Below are positions 41,557-50,945 of a stretch of DNA of 64,000 bases, piece by piece. Within the stretch, counting starts at the first letter, position 1, and each line of letters starts with the position of its first letter. The stretch lies in assembly GCF_006443685.1 (NCBI RefSeq), contig NZ_VFYP01000001.1, positions 2,852,001 through 2,916,000 of the forward strand. The letters are read 5' to 3'. Made by a program: the position numbers and the translations under genes. The stretch comes from Rhizobium glycinendophyticum (GTDB taxonomy: Bacteria; Pseudomonadota; Alphaproteobacteria; Rhizobiales; Rhizobiaceae). Below the pieces are notes generated by a model. The model did no database searches and had not been told where the DNA came from. It saw only the letters and a program-made list of their open reading frames with translations.

Positions 41557-43419
41557 ATGACAACAATCACCGAGCCGGCCATGCCCTTGAAATCCCCCTA
41601 TCCCCGGCTGTCCCGCCGCTGGCCTGCCTTCGTGGTGATCTCGGTCGGCCTCCTCTGGGCGGGCCTGTTTGTCAGCGAGGAAACCTTCAAACGTTCGGCC
41701 ATCGTCGGCGTGGTCGAGGAAACGGAAGCAGATGCCGAGCTTAAACGGGCGCTGCTTCTCGCCGTGCTCGACCGCTCCCGCAGTCTGCCGCTGGTGCTGG
41801 CGGGCGATCCGGATCTTGCCCGAACGCTTGTGAGCCAGCAGCCTGCGGATCTGACCCGGCTGAACCGCAAACTGCAGAGCCTTGCCGAGGAGACCCGCGC
41901 CTCCGCCATCTACGTCATCCGGCTCGACGGCACGGCGATCGCGGCCAGCAACTGGAACCAGCCGGACAGCTTCGTTGGGAGCAATTACGGCTTTCGCGAC
42001 TATTTCAGCGGTGCTTTGGCAGAAGGCAGCGCCGAGCAATACGCGCTCGGCAGCGTCAGCCGCAGGCCTGGCCTCTATCTCTCCCGACGCGTTTCCGGTG
42101 AGGGTGGCAAAGCCTTGGGCGTCGTCGTGGTAAAGGTCGAGTTCGGCGAACTGGAAGAAAGCTGGCGCCGCTCCGGCAAACTTACCTTCGTCACCGACAG
42201 CCATGGAATCGTGCTGATTACCAGCCAGAATGCCTGGCGCTTTCTGACCATCGCTGACATTCCACCGAAAGAGTTGAGCAAGATCCGAGACAGCCTGCAA
42301 TTCGGCGAGGCGCCGCTCACCCCCATCCCCATCTGGTCCCTGTTCGACCTCGCCGGATACAAGATGGTGGCCACGGACGTCGGCGGCGGCCTGCCCAGCG
42401 AGCCCCATTATGCGACCACCATGGCGGTGCCCGGCACCCCCTGGACCCTTCATGTCCTGGCCCCCGCTGTGGCGGCACTCGATGCCGGCATCTGGGAAGG
42501 CCGGCTCATCGCCGTCACCATCGGCGTGCCGCTGATTGCCGCTGCCGCATGGCTGGTTTATCTGAGCGGCCGGGCGTCCCGTCGCCGTGCCGCAGAACAG
42601 GCCGCTCGCGCAGAACTCGAACGACAGGTTGGCCGCCGCACCATCGAATTGACCGACGCGCGCGACAGGCTGCAGGCGGAAATTGCCGAACACCACGCGA
42701 CAAACGCCCGGCTGCAGAGCGTCCAGCAGGATCTCGTCCAAGCCAACCGACTGGCGATCCTGGGGCAGGTGGCAGCAGGCGTCGCCCACGAGATCAACCA
42801 GCCGGTTGCCACCATTCGAGCTTATGCGGACAATGCACGCGCTTTTCTTGATCGCGGCGACACAACGACCGCAGGCCAGAACCTCGGCCTCATCGCCGAC
42901 CTCACCGACCGCATCGGCACCATCACCAGCCAGTTGCGCGGCCTTGCCCGAAAGGGACGACTGGCGGCAGAGCCAGTCAACCTGAAAGCGGCCGTGGAAG
43001 GCGCGCTGTTCCTGCTGCGCAGCCGTTTTTCCGGCAGCATGGACATGCTGATCGTCGGCCCGATCCCGGACGATCTCACCGTCACCGGCCAGCGGGTGCG
43101 CCTCGAACAGGTGTTGATCAACCTCCTGCAAAATGCCCTCGAAGCGCTCGAAGGGCGCGACGGCGCCAGGATCGAGGTGCAGGTGGTGCGCGTCGATCAG
43201 GCGGACGTGGTGATCGCCGTGAGCGACAATGGTCCAGGCATTCCGGCCGCCATCCGCGACAACCTGTTCATCCCCTTCAACACCTCCAAAGACAGCGGCC
43301 TCGGCCTCGGGCTGGTCATTGCACGCGACATTGTCACCGAATATGGCGGCACGATCATCGCCGAAAGCTCTGCTGCCGGCACGACCTTTACCGTAACCTT
43401 GAAAAGAGCTGAGCCTTGA
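41557..43419 (+). CDS. dctB: C4-dicarboxylate sensor histidine kinase DctB
   Basis: The 620-residue sensor has two membrane spans (about 22-42, [17 protein letters not shown]; about 318-340) around a periplasmic double-PAS domain ([28 protein letters not shown]). A cytoplasmic coiled coil, H-box [21 protein letters not shown], and the N, G1 and G2 boxes ([28 protein letters not shown]) follow. DctB senses C4-dicarboxylates and phosphorylates DctD. Its start sits beside a DctD operator; an in-frame ATG at 41581 would be an alternative. Confidence 0.95.
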   Translation: MTTITEPAMPLKSPYPRLSRRWPAFVVISVGLLWAGLFVSEETFKRSAIVGVVEETEADAELKRALLLAVLDRSRSLPLVLAGDPDLARTLVSQQPADLTRLNRKLQSLAEETRASAIYVIRLDGTAIAASNWNQPDSFVGSNYGFRDYFSGALAEGSAEQYALGSVSRRPGLYLSRRVSGEGGKALGVVVVKVEFGELEESWRRSGKLTFVTDSHGIVLITSQNAWRFLTIADIPPKELSKIRDSLQFGEAPLTPIPIWSLFDLAGYKMVATDVGGGLPSEPHYATTMAVPGTPWTLHVLAPAVAALDAGIWEGRLIAVTIGVPLIAAAAWLVYLSGRASRRRAAEQAARAELERQVGRRTIELTDARDRLQAEIAEHHATNARLQSVQQDLVQANRLAILGQVAAGVAHEINQPVATIRAYADNARAFLDRGDTTTAGQNLGLIADLTDRIGTITSQLRGLARKGRLAAEPVNLKAAVEGALFLLRSRFSGSMDMLIVGPIPDDLTVTGQRVRLEQVLINLLQNALEALEGRDGARIEVQVVRVDQADVVIAVSDNGPGIPAAIRDNLFIPFNTSKDSGLGLGLVIARDIVTEYGGTIIAESSAAGTTFTVTLKRAEP

Positions 43420-44753
43420 CCGCAGGCATCGAGATCATCCTGGTCGACGACGACACGGATCTGCGCCGCGCCACGCGCCAGACGCTGGAACTTGCAGGTT
43501 ATGCGGTGCGGGATTTTGCCGGCGCGCAGCAAGCGCTTGCCGAACTGGCAGGGGAAAGTGAAGCGGTAGTCATTAGCGATATCCGCATGGTCGGCATGGA
43601 CGGGCTCGAACTCTTCGCCCGCATCCATGCACTCGACCCCGACCTGCCCGTGCTGCTGATCACCGGTCATGGCGACGTCGACATGGCGGTGAAAGCGCTG
43701 CAGGACGGTGCCTATGATTTTATCCCGAAACCCTTCCCCGCTGATCGTCTCGTGCAGAGCGTGGCGCGGGCCGCCGAAAAGCGCCGGCTGGTGCTGGAAA
43801 ACCGGCTTCTGCGCGAGGCCGCCTCAGCGACGCCCGAGGATCTGCCGCTGATCGGCCAGACCCCGGCCATGGAGCATCTGCGCCAGACACTCCGGCAGAT
43901 CGCTGACACCGATGTCGATGTGCTGATTGCCGGCGAGACCGGCAGCGGCAAGGAAGTGGTGGCAACCCTCCTGCATCGCTGGAGCCGCCGCACCAAAGGC
44001 AACTTCGTCGCCCTCAATTGCGGCGCATTACCGGACACCGTGATCGAAAGCGAACTCTTCGGTCACGAACCAGGCGCCTTCACCGGCGCCCAGAAGAAGC
44101 GCATCGGCCGGATCGAACATTCGAGCGGCGGTACGCTGTTTCTCGACGAGATCGAGAGCATGCCGCTTTCGACCCAGGTGAAGATGCTGCGGGTTCTGGA
44201 AATGCGCGAGGTCTCCCCGCTCGGCACCAACGAGATCCGGCCCGTCGACCTGCGCGTCGTTGCCGCCGCCAAGGTGGATCTCGGCGATTCTGAAGCGCGT
44301 GGCACCTTCCGCGAGGACCTCTATTATCGCCTGAACGTGGTGACGATCTCGATCCCGCCGCTGCGCGAGCGCCGGGCCGATATCCCGCTGCTGTTTGCCC
44401 ATTTTGCCGCCCGGGCCGCCCAGCGTTTCCGCCGTGATCTGCCGCAGATGACGGCCGGCGTGAGCCGCCACCTCGACACCCATGCCTTTCCCGGCAATGT
44501 CCGCGAGCTCGCTCATTTCGCCGAACGCGTGGTTCTGGGCCTGACCCAGACGCCCCCGCAAAACATGCCGGCGTCACCCCCCGGTCTCAGCCTGCCCGAA
44601 CGCATGGAGGAGCACGAGGCGACCCTGATCCGCGAGACGCTGCGCCAGACCCGAGGCGATGTGCGCGAAACGATCGAAGCTCTCGGGATTCCGCGCAAGA
44701 CTTTCTATGACAAGCTGCAACGCCACGGCATCAACCGGGCGGACTATCAGTAA
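43416..44753 (+). CDS. dctD: C4-dicarboxylate response regulator DctD (sigma-54 activator)
   Basis: The 445-residue NtrC-type activator has a receiver ([17 protein letters not shown]; Asp in [14 protein letters not shown]; Lys in [11 protein letters not shown]), an AAA+ domain with Walker [12 protein letters not shown] and the sigma-54 contact loop EPGAFTGAQ, and a Fis-type C-terminus ([20 protein letters not shown]). It activates dctA from the two dyads at 41502-41550. A TTG at 43416 overlapping the dctB stop (TTGA) is the only suitable start, indicating translational coupling. Confidence 0.95.
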   Translation: MTAGIEIILVDDDTDLRRATRQTLELAGYAVRDFAGAQQALAELAGESEAVVISDIRMVGMDGLELFARIHALDPDLPVLLITGHGDVDMAVKALQDGAYDFIPKPFPADRLVQSVARAAEKRRLVLENRLLREAASATPEDLPLIGQTPAMEHLRQTLRQIADTDVDVLIAGETGSGKEVVATLLHRWSRRTKGNFVALNCGALPDTVIESELFGHEPGAFTGAQKKRIGRIEHSSGGTLFLDEIESMPLSTQVKMLRVLEMREVSPLGTNEIRPVDLRVVAAAKVDLGDSEARGTFREDLYYRLNVVTISIPPLRERRADIPLLFAHFAARAAQRFRRDLPQMTAGVSRHLDTHAFPGNVRELAHFAERVVLGLTQTPPQNMPASPPGLSLPERMEEHEATLIRETLRQTRGDVRETIEALGIPRKTFYDKLQRHGINRADYQ

Positions 44754-45565
44754 CCGGTAGAGCCCGACGACGCGCCGCCCTTCGACGCCGCCTGCGGATT
44801 GCGCATCTCGGCCGCCATGGTTGCGGCAGCCTTGCCAAGCAGGCCCGTATCCGTCCCATTGGCCATGAAGCGCACGCCGGCGCGCCGCGCGAGCGCGATC
44901 ATCTCCGGGTCTCCGGTCATGATGCCCGCCGGCTTGCCCGCAGCCTTGATCTTGCCGATCAGCGCCTCGACCGTCTCCATCACCTCCGGCACCGTCACCT
45001 TGCCGCGATACCCGATGTCGGCAGCCAGATCCGCCGGACCGATCAGCACGGCATCGACCCCGTCGGTGGCGAGGATCGCCTCGGCATTTTGCACCCCGAG
45101 ACGGCTTTCGATCTGGGCGATCAGGCAGACCTGATCATTGGCCGTTTCGGCGTAATCGGTGATCCGGCCAAAGTTTGAGGCGCGCCCGAGGCTCGCCCCC
45201 ATGCCTCTGATACCGTCGGGCGGATAGCGCAGCGCCTTGGCCAGAAGCTCCGCCTGCGCCGCCGTCTCGACCATCGGGATCATCAGCGTCTGCGCCCCGA
45301 TATCGAGCGCCTGCTTGATCAGCCAAGGTTCGCCGACCGGCAGCCTGACGACCGGATGGGCGGGATGACGGGTGACGGCGGCAAGCTGGGCTGCGATGAG
45401 CGGAATGTCGTTCGGCCCATGCTCGGCATCGATCAGGATCCAGTCGAAGCCGGCTCCGGCGCAGATTTCCGCCGAATGGGGATTGGCGAGCGCCACCCAG
45501 AGCCCGGTCAGCAGATCACCGCCGGATTGGAGGGCGGCCTTGAAGGAATTGACGGGCGCGGGCAT
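44747..45565 (-). CDS. HpcH/HpaI-type aldolase
   Basis: The 272-residue class II aldolase follows the HpaI/GarL pattern: [64 protein letters not shown], and [13 protein letters not shown]. Such enzymes cleave 2-keto-3-deoxy or 4-hydroxy-2-oxo acids to pyruvate and an aldehyde. AGGAG precedes the ATG at 45565. Its end overlaps dctD tail-to-tail by 7 bp. Exact substrate unknown. Confidence 0.9.
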   Translation of the reverse strand: MPAPVNSFKAALQSGGDLLTGLWVALANPHSAEICAGAGFDWILIDAEHGPNDIPLIAAQLAAVTRHPAHPVVRLPVGEPWLIKQALDIGAQTLMIPMVETAAQAELLAKALRYPPDGIRGMGASLGRASNFGRITDYAETANDQVCLIAQIESRLGVQNAEAILATDGVDAVLIGPADLAADIGYRGKVTVPEVMETVEALIGKIKAAGKPAGIMTGDPEMIALARRAGVRFMANGTDTGLLGKAAATMAAEMRNPQAASKGGASSGSTGY

Positions 45566-45780
45566 GGGCAGTCTCCTGGATTTTTGCTGCAATGTGCTGC
45601 ACCGGCAGCGTGGCCGACGCGGTCTCGGCTGGTCCCCCGAGAGCTAGCCCCGGAAGGCCGAACCCCGCAAGCCTCAATTCGCGAACGCCGGTACGGCACC
45701 AACCTTAGGGCCGGCAGATTGAACCCGACACCTGCCCCGTGATACGGGGACGGCCGATTGCACGAGAGGACGTTTTTGCC

Positions 45781-46449
45781 ATGCTGCCCTGGATCCAGCT
45801 CGACACGGCCAAGATACCCGGCGGCGGCGAATTACGCCTGAAGCAACGCGGTACGGAATTCTCCATCATGCTCGGCACCAACGAGCTGATGAACAGCCGG
45901 CTCAGCGGCTCGGAAGAGGCGCTCGCCACCCTCGCCTTCGAGCGGATCGCTGATCATAAGCGCCCGCATATCCTGATCGGCGGCCTCGGCATGGGTTTTA
46001 CGCTGCGCGCAGCCCTTGCCGTCCTGCCTCAGGACGCCAAGGTGACCGTCGCCGAACTGGTGCCCGCCGTCGTCGACTGGGCGCGCGGCCCGATGGCGGA
46101 GATTTATCAGGGCAGCCTCGACGACCCGCGCGTGACCATCCATGTCGGCGATGTCGGCGCCTTGATCGCCAAATCCAGGGGCCAGTTCGACGCCATCCTG
46201 CTCGATGTCGACAACGGCCCCGACGGCCTGACGCGCGAAGAGAACGACGACCTCTATGCCTATGACGGGATTCGCAAATCGAAGAACGCCCTCACCCGCG
46301 GCGGCGTGCTCGGCGTCTGGTCCTCCGGTCCCGACCCGCGCTTCACCCAGCGCCTCAAGGGGTGCGGCTATGTGGTTGAAGAGATTCCGGTCAGGGCCGG
46401 CCGGACCGGTCGCGGCAAGAAGCATGTGATCTGGATGGCGAAGGCCTGA
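45781..46449 (+). CDS. Spermidine-synthase-like SAM-fold protein
   Basis: The 222-residue protein has the spermidine-synthase/Rossmann core: IMLGTNELMNSRLSGSEEAL, PHILIGGLGMGFTLRAAL (nucleotide loop), VTVAELVPAVVDWARGPM, and FDAILLDVDNGPDGL. It keeps the glycine loop and acidic residue after strand 2 but is shorter than true spermidine synthases, so a methyltransferase-like or aminopropyl-transfer role is open. The ATG at 45781 follows GAGAGGA; a GTG 42 bp upstream is also in frame. Confidence 0.8.
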   Translation: MLPWIQLDTAKIPGGGELRLKQRGTEFSIMLGTNELMNSRLSGSEEALATLAFERIADHKRPHILIGGLGMGFTLRAALAVLPQDAKVTVAELVPAVVDWARGPMAEIYQGSLDDPRVTIHVGDVGALIAKSRGQFDAILLDVDNGPDGLTREENDDLYAYDGIRKSKNALTRGGVLGVWSSGPDPRFTQRLKGCGYVVEEIPVRAGRTGRGKKHVIWMAKA

Positions 46450-46790
46450 GGTTAGCGTTCTTTTAGACAGCAAGTCCCCTCCCCAACCCCTCCCCACAAG
46501 GGTGAGGGGCTTTGCGCCGCATCCCGCCTTGAGGTGGAGCAAGAAACATCACCGGATAATCTCCCCATTCGCGGGAAAACGATTTGCCACCGGAGTTGCC
46601 CCTTGACTGGCCCCTCGGACGGCCGCCTATCTCCTTAACAAGCGAAGTGAATAATCGCAGATGCTGTCGCCAATTCGAACGACACGAACCGCCAATTGGT
46701 GGCAAAGAGGTGAATTGGAGGCGCAGACGGCAGGGCTGGGTTAAGCCCTCCGCCTTGTGGGGAGGGTTTGGGAGGGGACTTGCTTCTCGC
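46450..46790. repeat. Intergenic region bounded by an inverted pair of GC-rich repeats
   Basis: Two ~42-bp elements face each other: 46470-46512 and 46743-46783. Each has the core CCCCTCCC-AACCCTCCCC-ACAAGG; the reverse complement of the second also matches 23803-23837. They enclose about 230 bp with no gene but with a CCAATTGG palindrome near 46696. The layout resembles a small non-autonomous (MITE-like) element, though no target-site duplication was identified. Confidence 0.65.
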
Positions 46791-47774
46791 CTACCCCCAC
46801 AACCCACGCGGCGGCACCGACATCACCGCCCCGTCATAGGCAATCGAAGGCTCCCTATCCCGCGCCAAGAGCAGCGGCCCGTCGAGATCGACAAACGCCG
46901 CTCCTTGGCCCACCAGAAAAGCCGGTGCCATGGCAAGCGAGGAGCCGACCATGCAGCCGATCATGATCTGAAAACCCGCTTCCACAGCCGCATCGCGCAT
47001 GAGAAGCGCTTCGGTTAGCCCGCCAGTCTTGTCGAGCTTGATGTTAACAGCATCATACTTGCCCTTGAGGCTCGCCAGCGATGCCGTGTCGTGGCAGCTT
47101 TCGTCGGCACAGACAGGCAGGACCCGATCCAGACCGAGAAGCGCCTCGTCATTACCCGCCGGAAACGGCTGCTCGACAAGCTTCACCCCGAGATCGAGGA
47201 AAACAGGCGCCAGTGCCTTGTATTGATCGAGGCTCCAGCCCTCATTGGCATCGACGATGATGGCGGCGTTCGGCGCACCCGCCCTGACGGCCCGAATGCG
47301 CTCGACATCCCCCTCGCCGCCGAGCTTGACCTTGAGGAGCGGTCGGTGCGCCTCCTTCTCCGCCGCCGCACGCATGCTCTCGGGCGTGCCGAGCGACAGC
47401 GTATAGGTGACCGACAGCGGCTTCGGCTCCGGCAACTTCGCAAGTTGCCAGACCGGCTTACCAGCGCGCTTGGCCTCCAGATCCCAGAAGGCGCAGTCCA
47501 GCGCATTGCGCGCCGCACCCGGCTTCAGCCGGGTCTGCAGGCCCACCCGATCCAGACCGTCAGCCACCTCCGGAACCAGCGCCGAAAGCACCTGGACGAC
47601 ACTCTCCACCGTCTCGCCGTAACGCGCATAGGGCACGCATTCGCCCTGCCCGACAAACACGCCATCCGTCAGCCGCACCGTCACCACCTTCGCCTCAGTC
47701 TTAGAGCCGCGCGAGATGGTAAAGGTGCCGGCGATCGGAAAGCTCTCGGGCGTGACGGTCATCTGGATCGGCAT
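46791..47774 (-). CDS. dgcA: Dipeptide epimerase / N-acyl-glutamate racemase (enolase superfamily)
   Basis: The 327-residue enzyme has the muconate-lactonising subgroup pattern: FTISRGSKTEAKVVTVRL, catalytic Lys in LLKVKLGGEGDVERI, metal ligands in AAIIVDANEGW, VEQPFPAGND and CADESCHD, and the second Lys in VNIKLDKTGGL. Relatives are L-Ala-D/L-Glu epimerases; rhizobial ones are often called N-acetyl-D-Glu racemase DgcA. GGAGG precedes the ATG at 47774. No dgcN partner is adjacent, so the precise substrate stays open. Confidence 0.85.
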   Translation of the reverse strand: MPIQMTVTPESFPIAGTFTISRGSKTEAKVVTVRLTDGVFVGQGECVPYARYGETVESVVQVLSALVPEVADGLDRVGLQTRLKPGAARNALDCAFWDLEAKRAGKPVWQLAKLPEPKPLSVTYTLSLGTPESMRAAAEKEAHRPLLKVKLGGEGDVERIRAVRAGAPNAAIIVDANEGWSLDQYKALAPVFLDLGVKLVEQPFPAGNDEALLGLDRVLPVCADESCHDTASLASLKGKYDAVNIKLDKTGGLTEALLMRDAAVEAGFQIMIGCMVGSSLAMAPAFLVGQGAAFVDLDGPLLLARDREPSIAYDGAVMSVPPRGLWG

Positions 47775-47966
47775 GGCAGGACCTCCGGTGGCGGGGAAAA
47801 GGGCAAGTGGCGCCCCGAATCGCCGCTCTTGCATGAACAAGCAATCCTTTCTATATCCGTCAACAATCAGACCGGCAGCGGCCGAGGGCGAAAAGGCCCT
47901 GTGAGTTCGGCCAAAATCCCGCAAGTGGGATCATCAACGGTCGCATGAAGCACAGAGACGAAGCCC

Positions 47967-49163
47967 GTGAACACGCTGGATTTTGACAAGAGACCGGAAG
48001 ATACGCGCGTTGTCGTCGCCATGTCGGGCGGCGTGGATAGCTCCGTCGTCGCCGGCATCCTGAAGCGCGAGGGTTATGACGTCCTCGGCATCACGCTGCA
48101 GCTTTACGACCATGGCGCCGCCGTCCATCGCGCCGGCTCCTGCTGCGCCGGCCAGGACATCGACGATGCCCGCCGCGTCTGCGAAACGCTCGGCATTCCC
48201 CATTACGTGCTCGACTACGAACAGCGCTTCCGCGACACCGTGATCAACCCGTTCATGGAAAGTTATGTCGCCGGCGAAACGCCGATCCCCTGTGTCGCCT
48301 GCAACCAGACGGTCAAGTTCGCCGATCTCTTGGCGACGGCGAAGGAACTCGGCGCCGATGCGCTGGCGACCGGCCATTACATCCGCTCGAAGTCCGTGCC
48401 GCTGCCCAATGACCCCGGCCACCGCGCCCTCTTCCGCCCGATCGACAGCGAGCGCGACCAGAGCTATTTCCTCTTTGCCACCACGCAGGAGCAGATCGAC
48501 TATCTGCGCTTCCCGCTCGGTGCCATGTCGAAGGCGGAAACGCGCAAGCTCGCCGAAGACATGGGCCTCGTCGTTGCCCAGAAGGCCGACAGCCAGGACA
48601 TCTGTTTCGTGCCGCAGGGAAAATATGCCGACGTCATCAACAAGCTGAAGCCGAATGCGGCTCTGGCCGGTGAGATCGTGCATCTCGATGGACGCGTACT
48701 CGGCAATCACGAAGGCATACTGCATTACACCATCGGCCAGAGGAAGGGATTGGGCGTCGCCACGGGCGAACCGCTCTATGTCATCTATCTCGATGCCCGC
48801 TCGCGCCGCGTCATCGTCGGCCCGAAGGAAGCGCTGGAAACCCACCGCGTCTATCTGCGCGACATCAACTGGCTGGGCGACCGCACGCTGGCGGAAGATG
48901 CAGCCGACGGCATGCCCTGCTTCGCCAAGGTGCGCTCCACCCGCCCGCCGACACCGGCCGTGCTGCATGCCGACGAAAAGGGTGTTTATATCGATCTCGA
49001 AATCGGCGAAGCCGGTGTCGCCCCGGGCCAGGCCTGCGTGCTTTATTCGGCAACCGGTGCCGACGCCCGCGTCTATGGCGGCGGTTTCATCGAGCGGTCC
49101 GAACGCTCCGGCACGGCGGAAGCCTCGCTGAAGGCGCTTCTGGCAAGCCCGGTGGCGGCCTGA
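47967..49163 (+). CDS. mnmA: tRNA-specific 2-thiouridylase MnmA
   Basis: The 398-residue enzyme has the PP-loop [19 protein letters not shown], catalytic Cys in [15 protein letters not shown], the second Cys in [12 protein letters not shown], and [13 protein letters not shown] in the central domain. It thiolates U34 in tRNAs for Lys, Glu and Gln. The GTG start at 47967 has GAGACG upstream and no better ATG. A tRNA-Met gene follows 136 bp downstream. Confidence 0.96.
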   Translation: MNTLDFDKRPEDTRVVVAMSGGVDSSVVAGILKREGYDVLGITLQLYDHGAAVHRAGSCCAGQDIDDARRVCETLGIPHYVLDYEQRFRDTVINPFMESYVAGETPIPCVACNQTVKFADLLATAKELGADALATGHYIRSKSVPLPNDPGHRALFRPIDSERDQSYFLFATTQEQIDYLRFPLGAMSKAETRKLAEDMGLVVAQKADSQDICFVPQGKYADVINKLKPNAALAGEIVHLDGRVLGNHEGILHYTIGQRKGLGVATGEPLYVIYLDARSRRVIVGPKEALETHRVYLRDINWLGDRTLAEDAADGMPCFAKVRSTRPPTPAVLHADEKGVYIDLEIGEAGVAPGQACVLYSATGADARVYGGGFIERSERSGTAEASLKALLASPVAA

Positions 49164-49217
49164 GCAGGGGGACGTCTGCTGCAGTGGAAAGCACAATCCT
49201 TTTTGCTTTCAACGCGC

Positions 49218-49247
49218 TTGACTTTGATCGGACCCTCGCCTTATAAG
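49218..49247 (+). promoter_or_regulatory. Promoter of tRNA-Met
   Basis: TTGACT (49218-49223), an 18-bp spacer and TATAAG (49242-49247) form a housekeeping-type promoter about 50 bp before the tRNA. Confidence 0.75.
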
Positions 49248-49299
49248 CCGCCCATCGCTTCGGACGGCGACGGCTTCAAGGCCCGAATGTTCGATGTGT

Positions 49300-49376
49300 G
49301 GCGGGGTAGCTCAGGTGGTTAGAGCGTGGGATTCATAACCCCAAGGTCGGCGGTTCAAGTCCGCCCCCCGCTACCA
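49300..49376 (+). tRNA. tRNA-Met (CAT anticodon)
   Basis: The 77-nt cloverleaf is complete. Acceptor GGCGGGG (49300-49306) pairs with CCCCGCT; the D-arm is GCTC...GAGC; the anticodon loop is TTCATAA (CAT); the T-arm is GGCGG-TTCAAGT-CCGCC; the 3' ACCA is encoded. The G1-T72 wobble rather than a C-A mismatch, and the D-arm, point to elongator rather than initiator tRNA-Met. Confidence 0.95.
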
Positions 49377-49527
49377 AAACTCCAATTTTGACAGACTAGT
49401 TTTTGATGGCGTTTGCATGGGCAGTGTCTCCACTGGCGCGAACAGTTCGCAAAACTGGCGACAGCAAACAAATCATTGATTGCAGCAATCACAACCCCTA
49501 ATATATTTCGGATGGGGAATGTGCATA

Positions 49528-50247
49528 ATGCTGAAAGATGCTTTGGTAGCAATCGAAGTGACCGCAAAAACGATGGTCGCGTCGTACTGTGACTTCACCC
49601 AGTCATTGGGCCTAAGCCGGTGTCGAGAATCATGGATTTGGGAGACGGTAAAGGAATACCAAGTCCTGCTGGGCCTTCTCGTATCGGCAGCAAGTGTCGT
49701 TGCTTTGATTTGGGCAGAAAACAGAGCCAACAGACGTCATTACGAACTCGTCCGGAAACAAGACAATTCCACAAAATTGATTGTCCAGAGAGCTCTGACG
49801 CCTGCCTATGAAGAACTCTGCGAGATAGACGATTGGGCTGCGATACGAATACCTCAGATAATTAAAGATCTTACACAGGACGTGGATGCTTTTGATTACA
49901 TCGTGAGGGGCACTATTGAAGCAGTTAGCCGGCAACAGTTCCGCGACGCTGAGAAGCTCTTAGACGGGAAGGCGGCAGCGGAATTAAGAAAACTTCGAAG
50001 TGCGGCGAATGAAGCGCGAGACGAAATCAGCGACATCTACAATAGCGCCCGAAAAGGTGAGAAAATGTCAGCTGATTTCCAGCAGCGAATGAATATCGTT
50101 ACGCGAGAAATGGCAACTTCTCGAATTGAGGTCATTGCTGGGCTTGAGAGATTGGCTAAGGCCGAGAAGGTACAACTAATTCGGCCTGCGAACAAATTTA
50201 AGCAGTCGCATGATGTGGCGCTCGAAACTACAGGGGAGACAGGCTGA
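49528..50247 (+). CDS. Hypothetical membrane protein, AT-rich orphan next to tRNA-Met
   Basis: The 239-residue protein has one membrane span (about residues 43-63, YQVLLGLLVSAASVVALIWAE), a charged linker (NRANRRHYELVRKQDN) and a long helical C-terminal region. I do not recognise a family. Its codon usage is visibly AT-richer than all neighbours. It sits alone just after a tRNA gene, a common island site, so recent acquisition is likely. No integrase or repeat of the tRNA 3' end was found. GGGGA precedes the ATG at 49528; an ATG 48 bp upstream is also in frame. Confidence 0.65.
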   Translation: MLKDALVAIEVTAKTMVASYCDFTQSLGLSRCRESWIWETVKEYQVLLGLLVSAASVVALIWAENRANRRHYELVRKQDNSTKLIVQRALTPAYEELCEIDDWAAIRIPQIIKDLTQDVDAFDYIVRGTIEAVSRQQFRDAEKLLDGKAAAELRKLRSAANEARDEISDIYNSARKGEKMSADFQQRMNIVTREMATSRIEVIAGLERLAKAEKVQLIRPANKFKQSHDVALETTGETG

Positions 50248-50274
50248 AGCTTGTTCTAATCAGCTGACGATCAG

Positions 50275-50916
50275 CTATCGCGCCGCCCAAACCAAACCCC
50301 GCCGCACAATCTCCCGCATCTGCGGCACCTCGAACTCCGTCGCCTGATGGCCGAGCGAGGAATAGAACACCCTGCCCTGCCCGTGGCGTCGCTTCCAGAC
50401 GACCGGCATCACGTGGCCGTCGATCCAGGCATCGTGCTCGCCGGTAAAGGTGGTCGTCGCCAGCACCTCGTTATTCGGGTCGACATGCATGTAATACTGC
50501 TCGGAGCGATAAGGAAAATCGCCGATGCCGGAGACGAGCGGGTCCTCGGGCTTCACGATATTGACCGTGTAATCATAGATATTGCCGGGATGGGCGACCC
50601 ACTGGCCGCCGATCATGTATTGATACTGGACGCAGTCGCGAAAGCTGTCGCCCGCCTGCCCGTGGAAGCCGCCGAGGCCGACGCCGCCGCGGATGGCAAG
50701 CTCCAGGTTCTCGATCTCCGGCTTTTCGATCTTGGTCATCGTCAGCATCGGCACGATGAGGCTGTAGTCGCGGATAGCAGGGTCGGCAAAAGCCTCCGTG
50801 CCCGGCTCGACGCGGACCGAAAAGCCCTCCGCCTCCAGCATGTCGGAGATGAGGGCGGCGCATTGTTCGGGCTGGTGCCCGTCCCAGCCGCCCCAGCAGA
50901 TCAGAGCCTGACGCAT
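50275..50916 (-). CDS. ThuA-domain protein
   Basis: The 213-residue protein has the ThuA fold (class I amidotransferase-like): ALICWGGWDGHQPEQCA, LELAIRGGVGLGGFHGQAGDSF (with the usual Cys replaced), PYRSEQYYMHVDPNNEVL and MPVVWKRRHGQGRVFYSSLGHQ. ThuA proteins act with Gfo/Idh/MocA oxidoreductases in sugar (trehalose/disaccharide) use; such a partner lies 29 bp upstream. AAGGA precedes the ATG. Confidence 0.9.
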   Translation of the reverse strand: MRQALICWGGWDGHQPEQCAALISDMLEAEGFSVRVEPGTEAFADPAIRDYSLIVPMLTMTKIEKPEIENLELAIRGGVGLGGFHGQAGDSFRDCVQYQYMIGGQWVAHPGNIYDYTVNIVKPEDPLVSGIGDFPYRSEQYYMHVDPNNEVLATTTFTGEHDAWIDGHVMPVVWKRRHGQGRVFYSSLGHQATEFEVPQMREIVRRGLVWAAR

Positions 50917-50945
50917 GATGAAATCCTTCTTGAAATAACGAGAGG

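Noticed and set aside
41404-43131. 575-residue open frame on the minus strand opposite dctB
   Set aside because: It mirrors the codon positions of dctB, shows no family motif and crosses the dctA promoter; a GC-rich shadow.
49377-50300. Integration att repeat of the tRNA-Met 3' end
   Set aside because: No copy of the last 15 or so bases of the tRNA was found after the AT-rich gene, so island borders are unproven.
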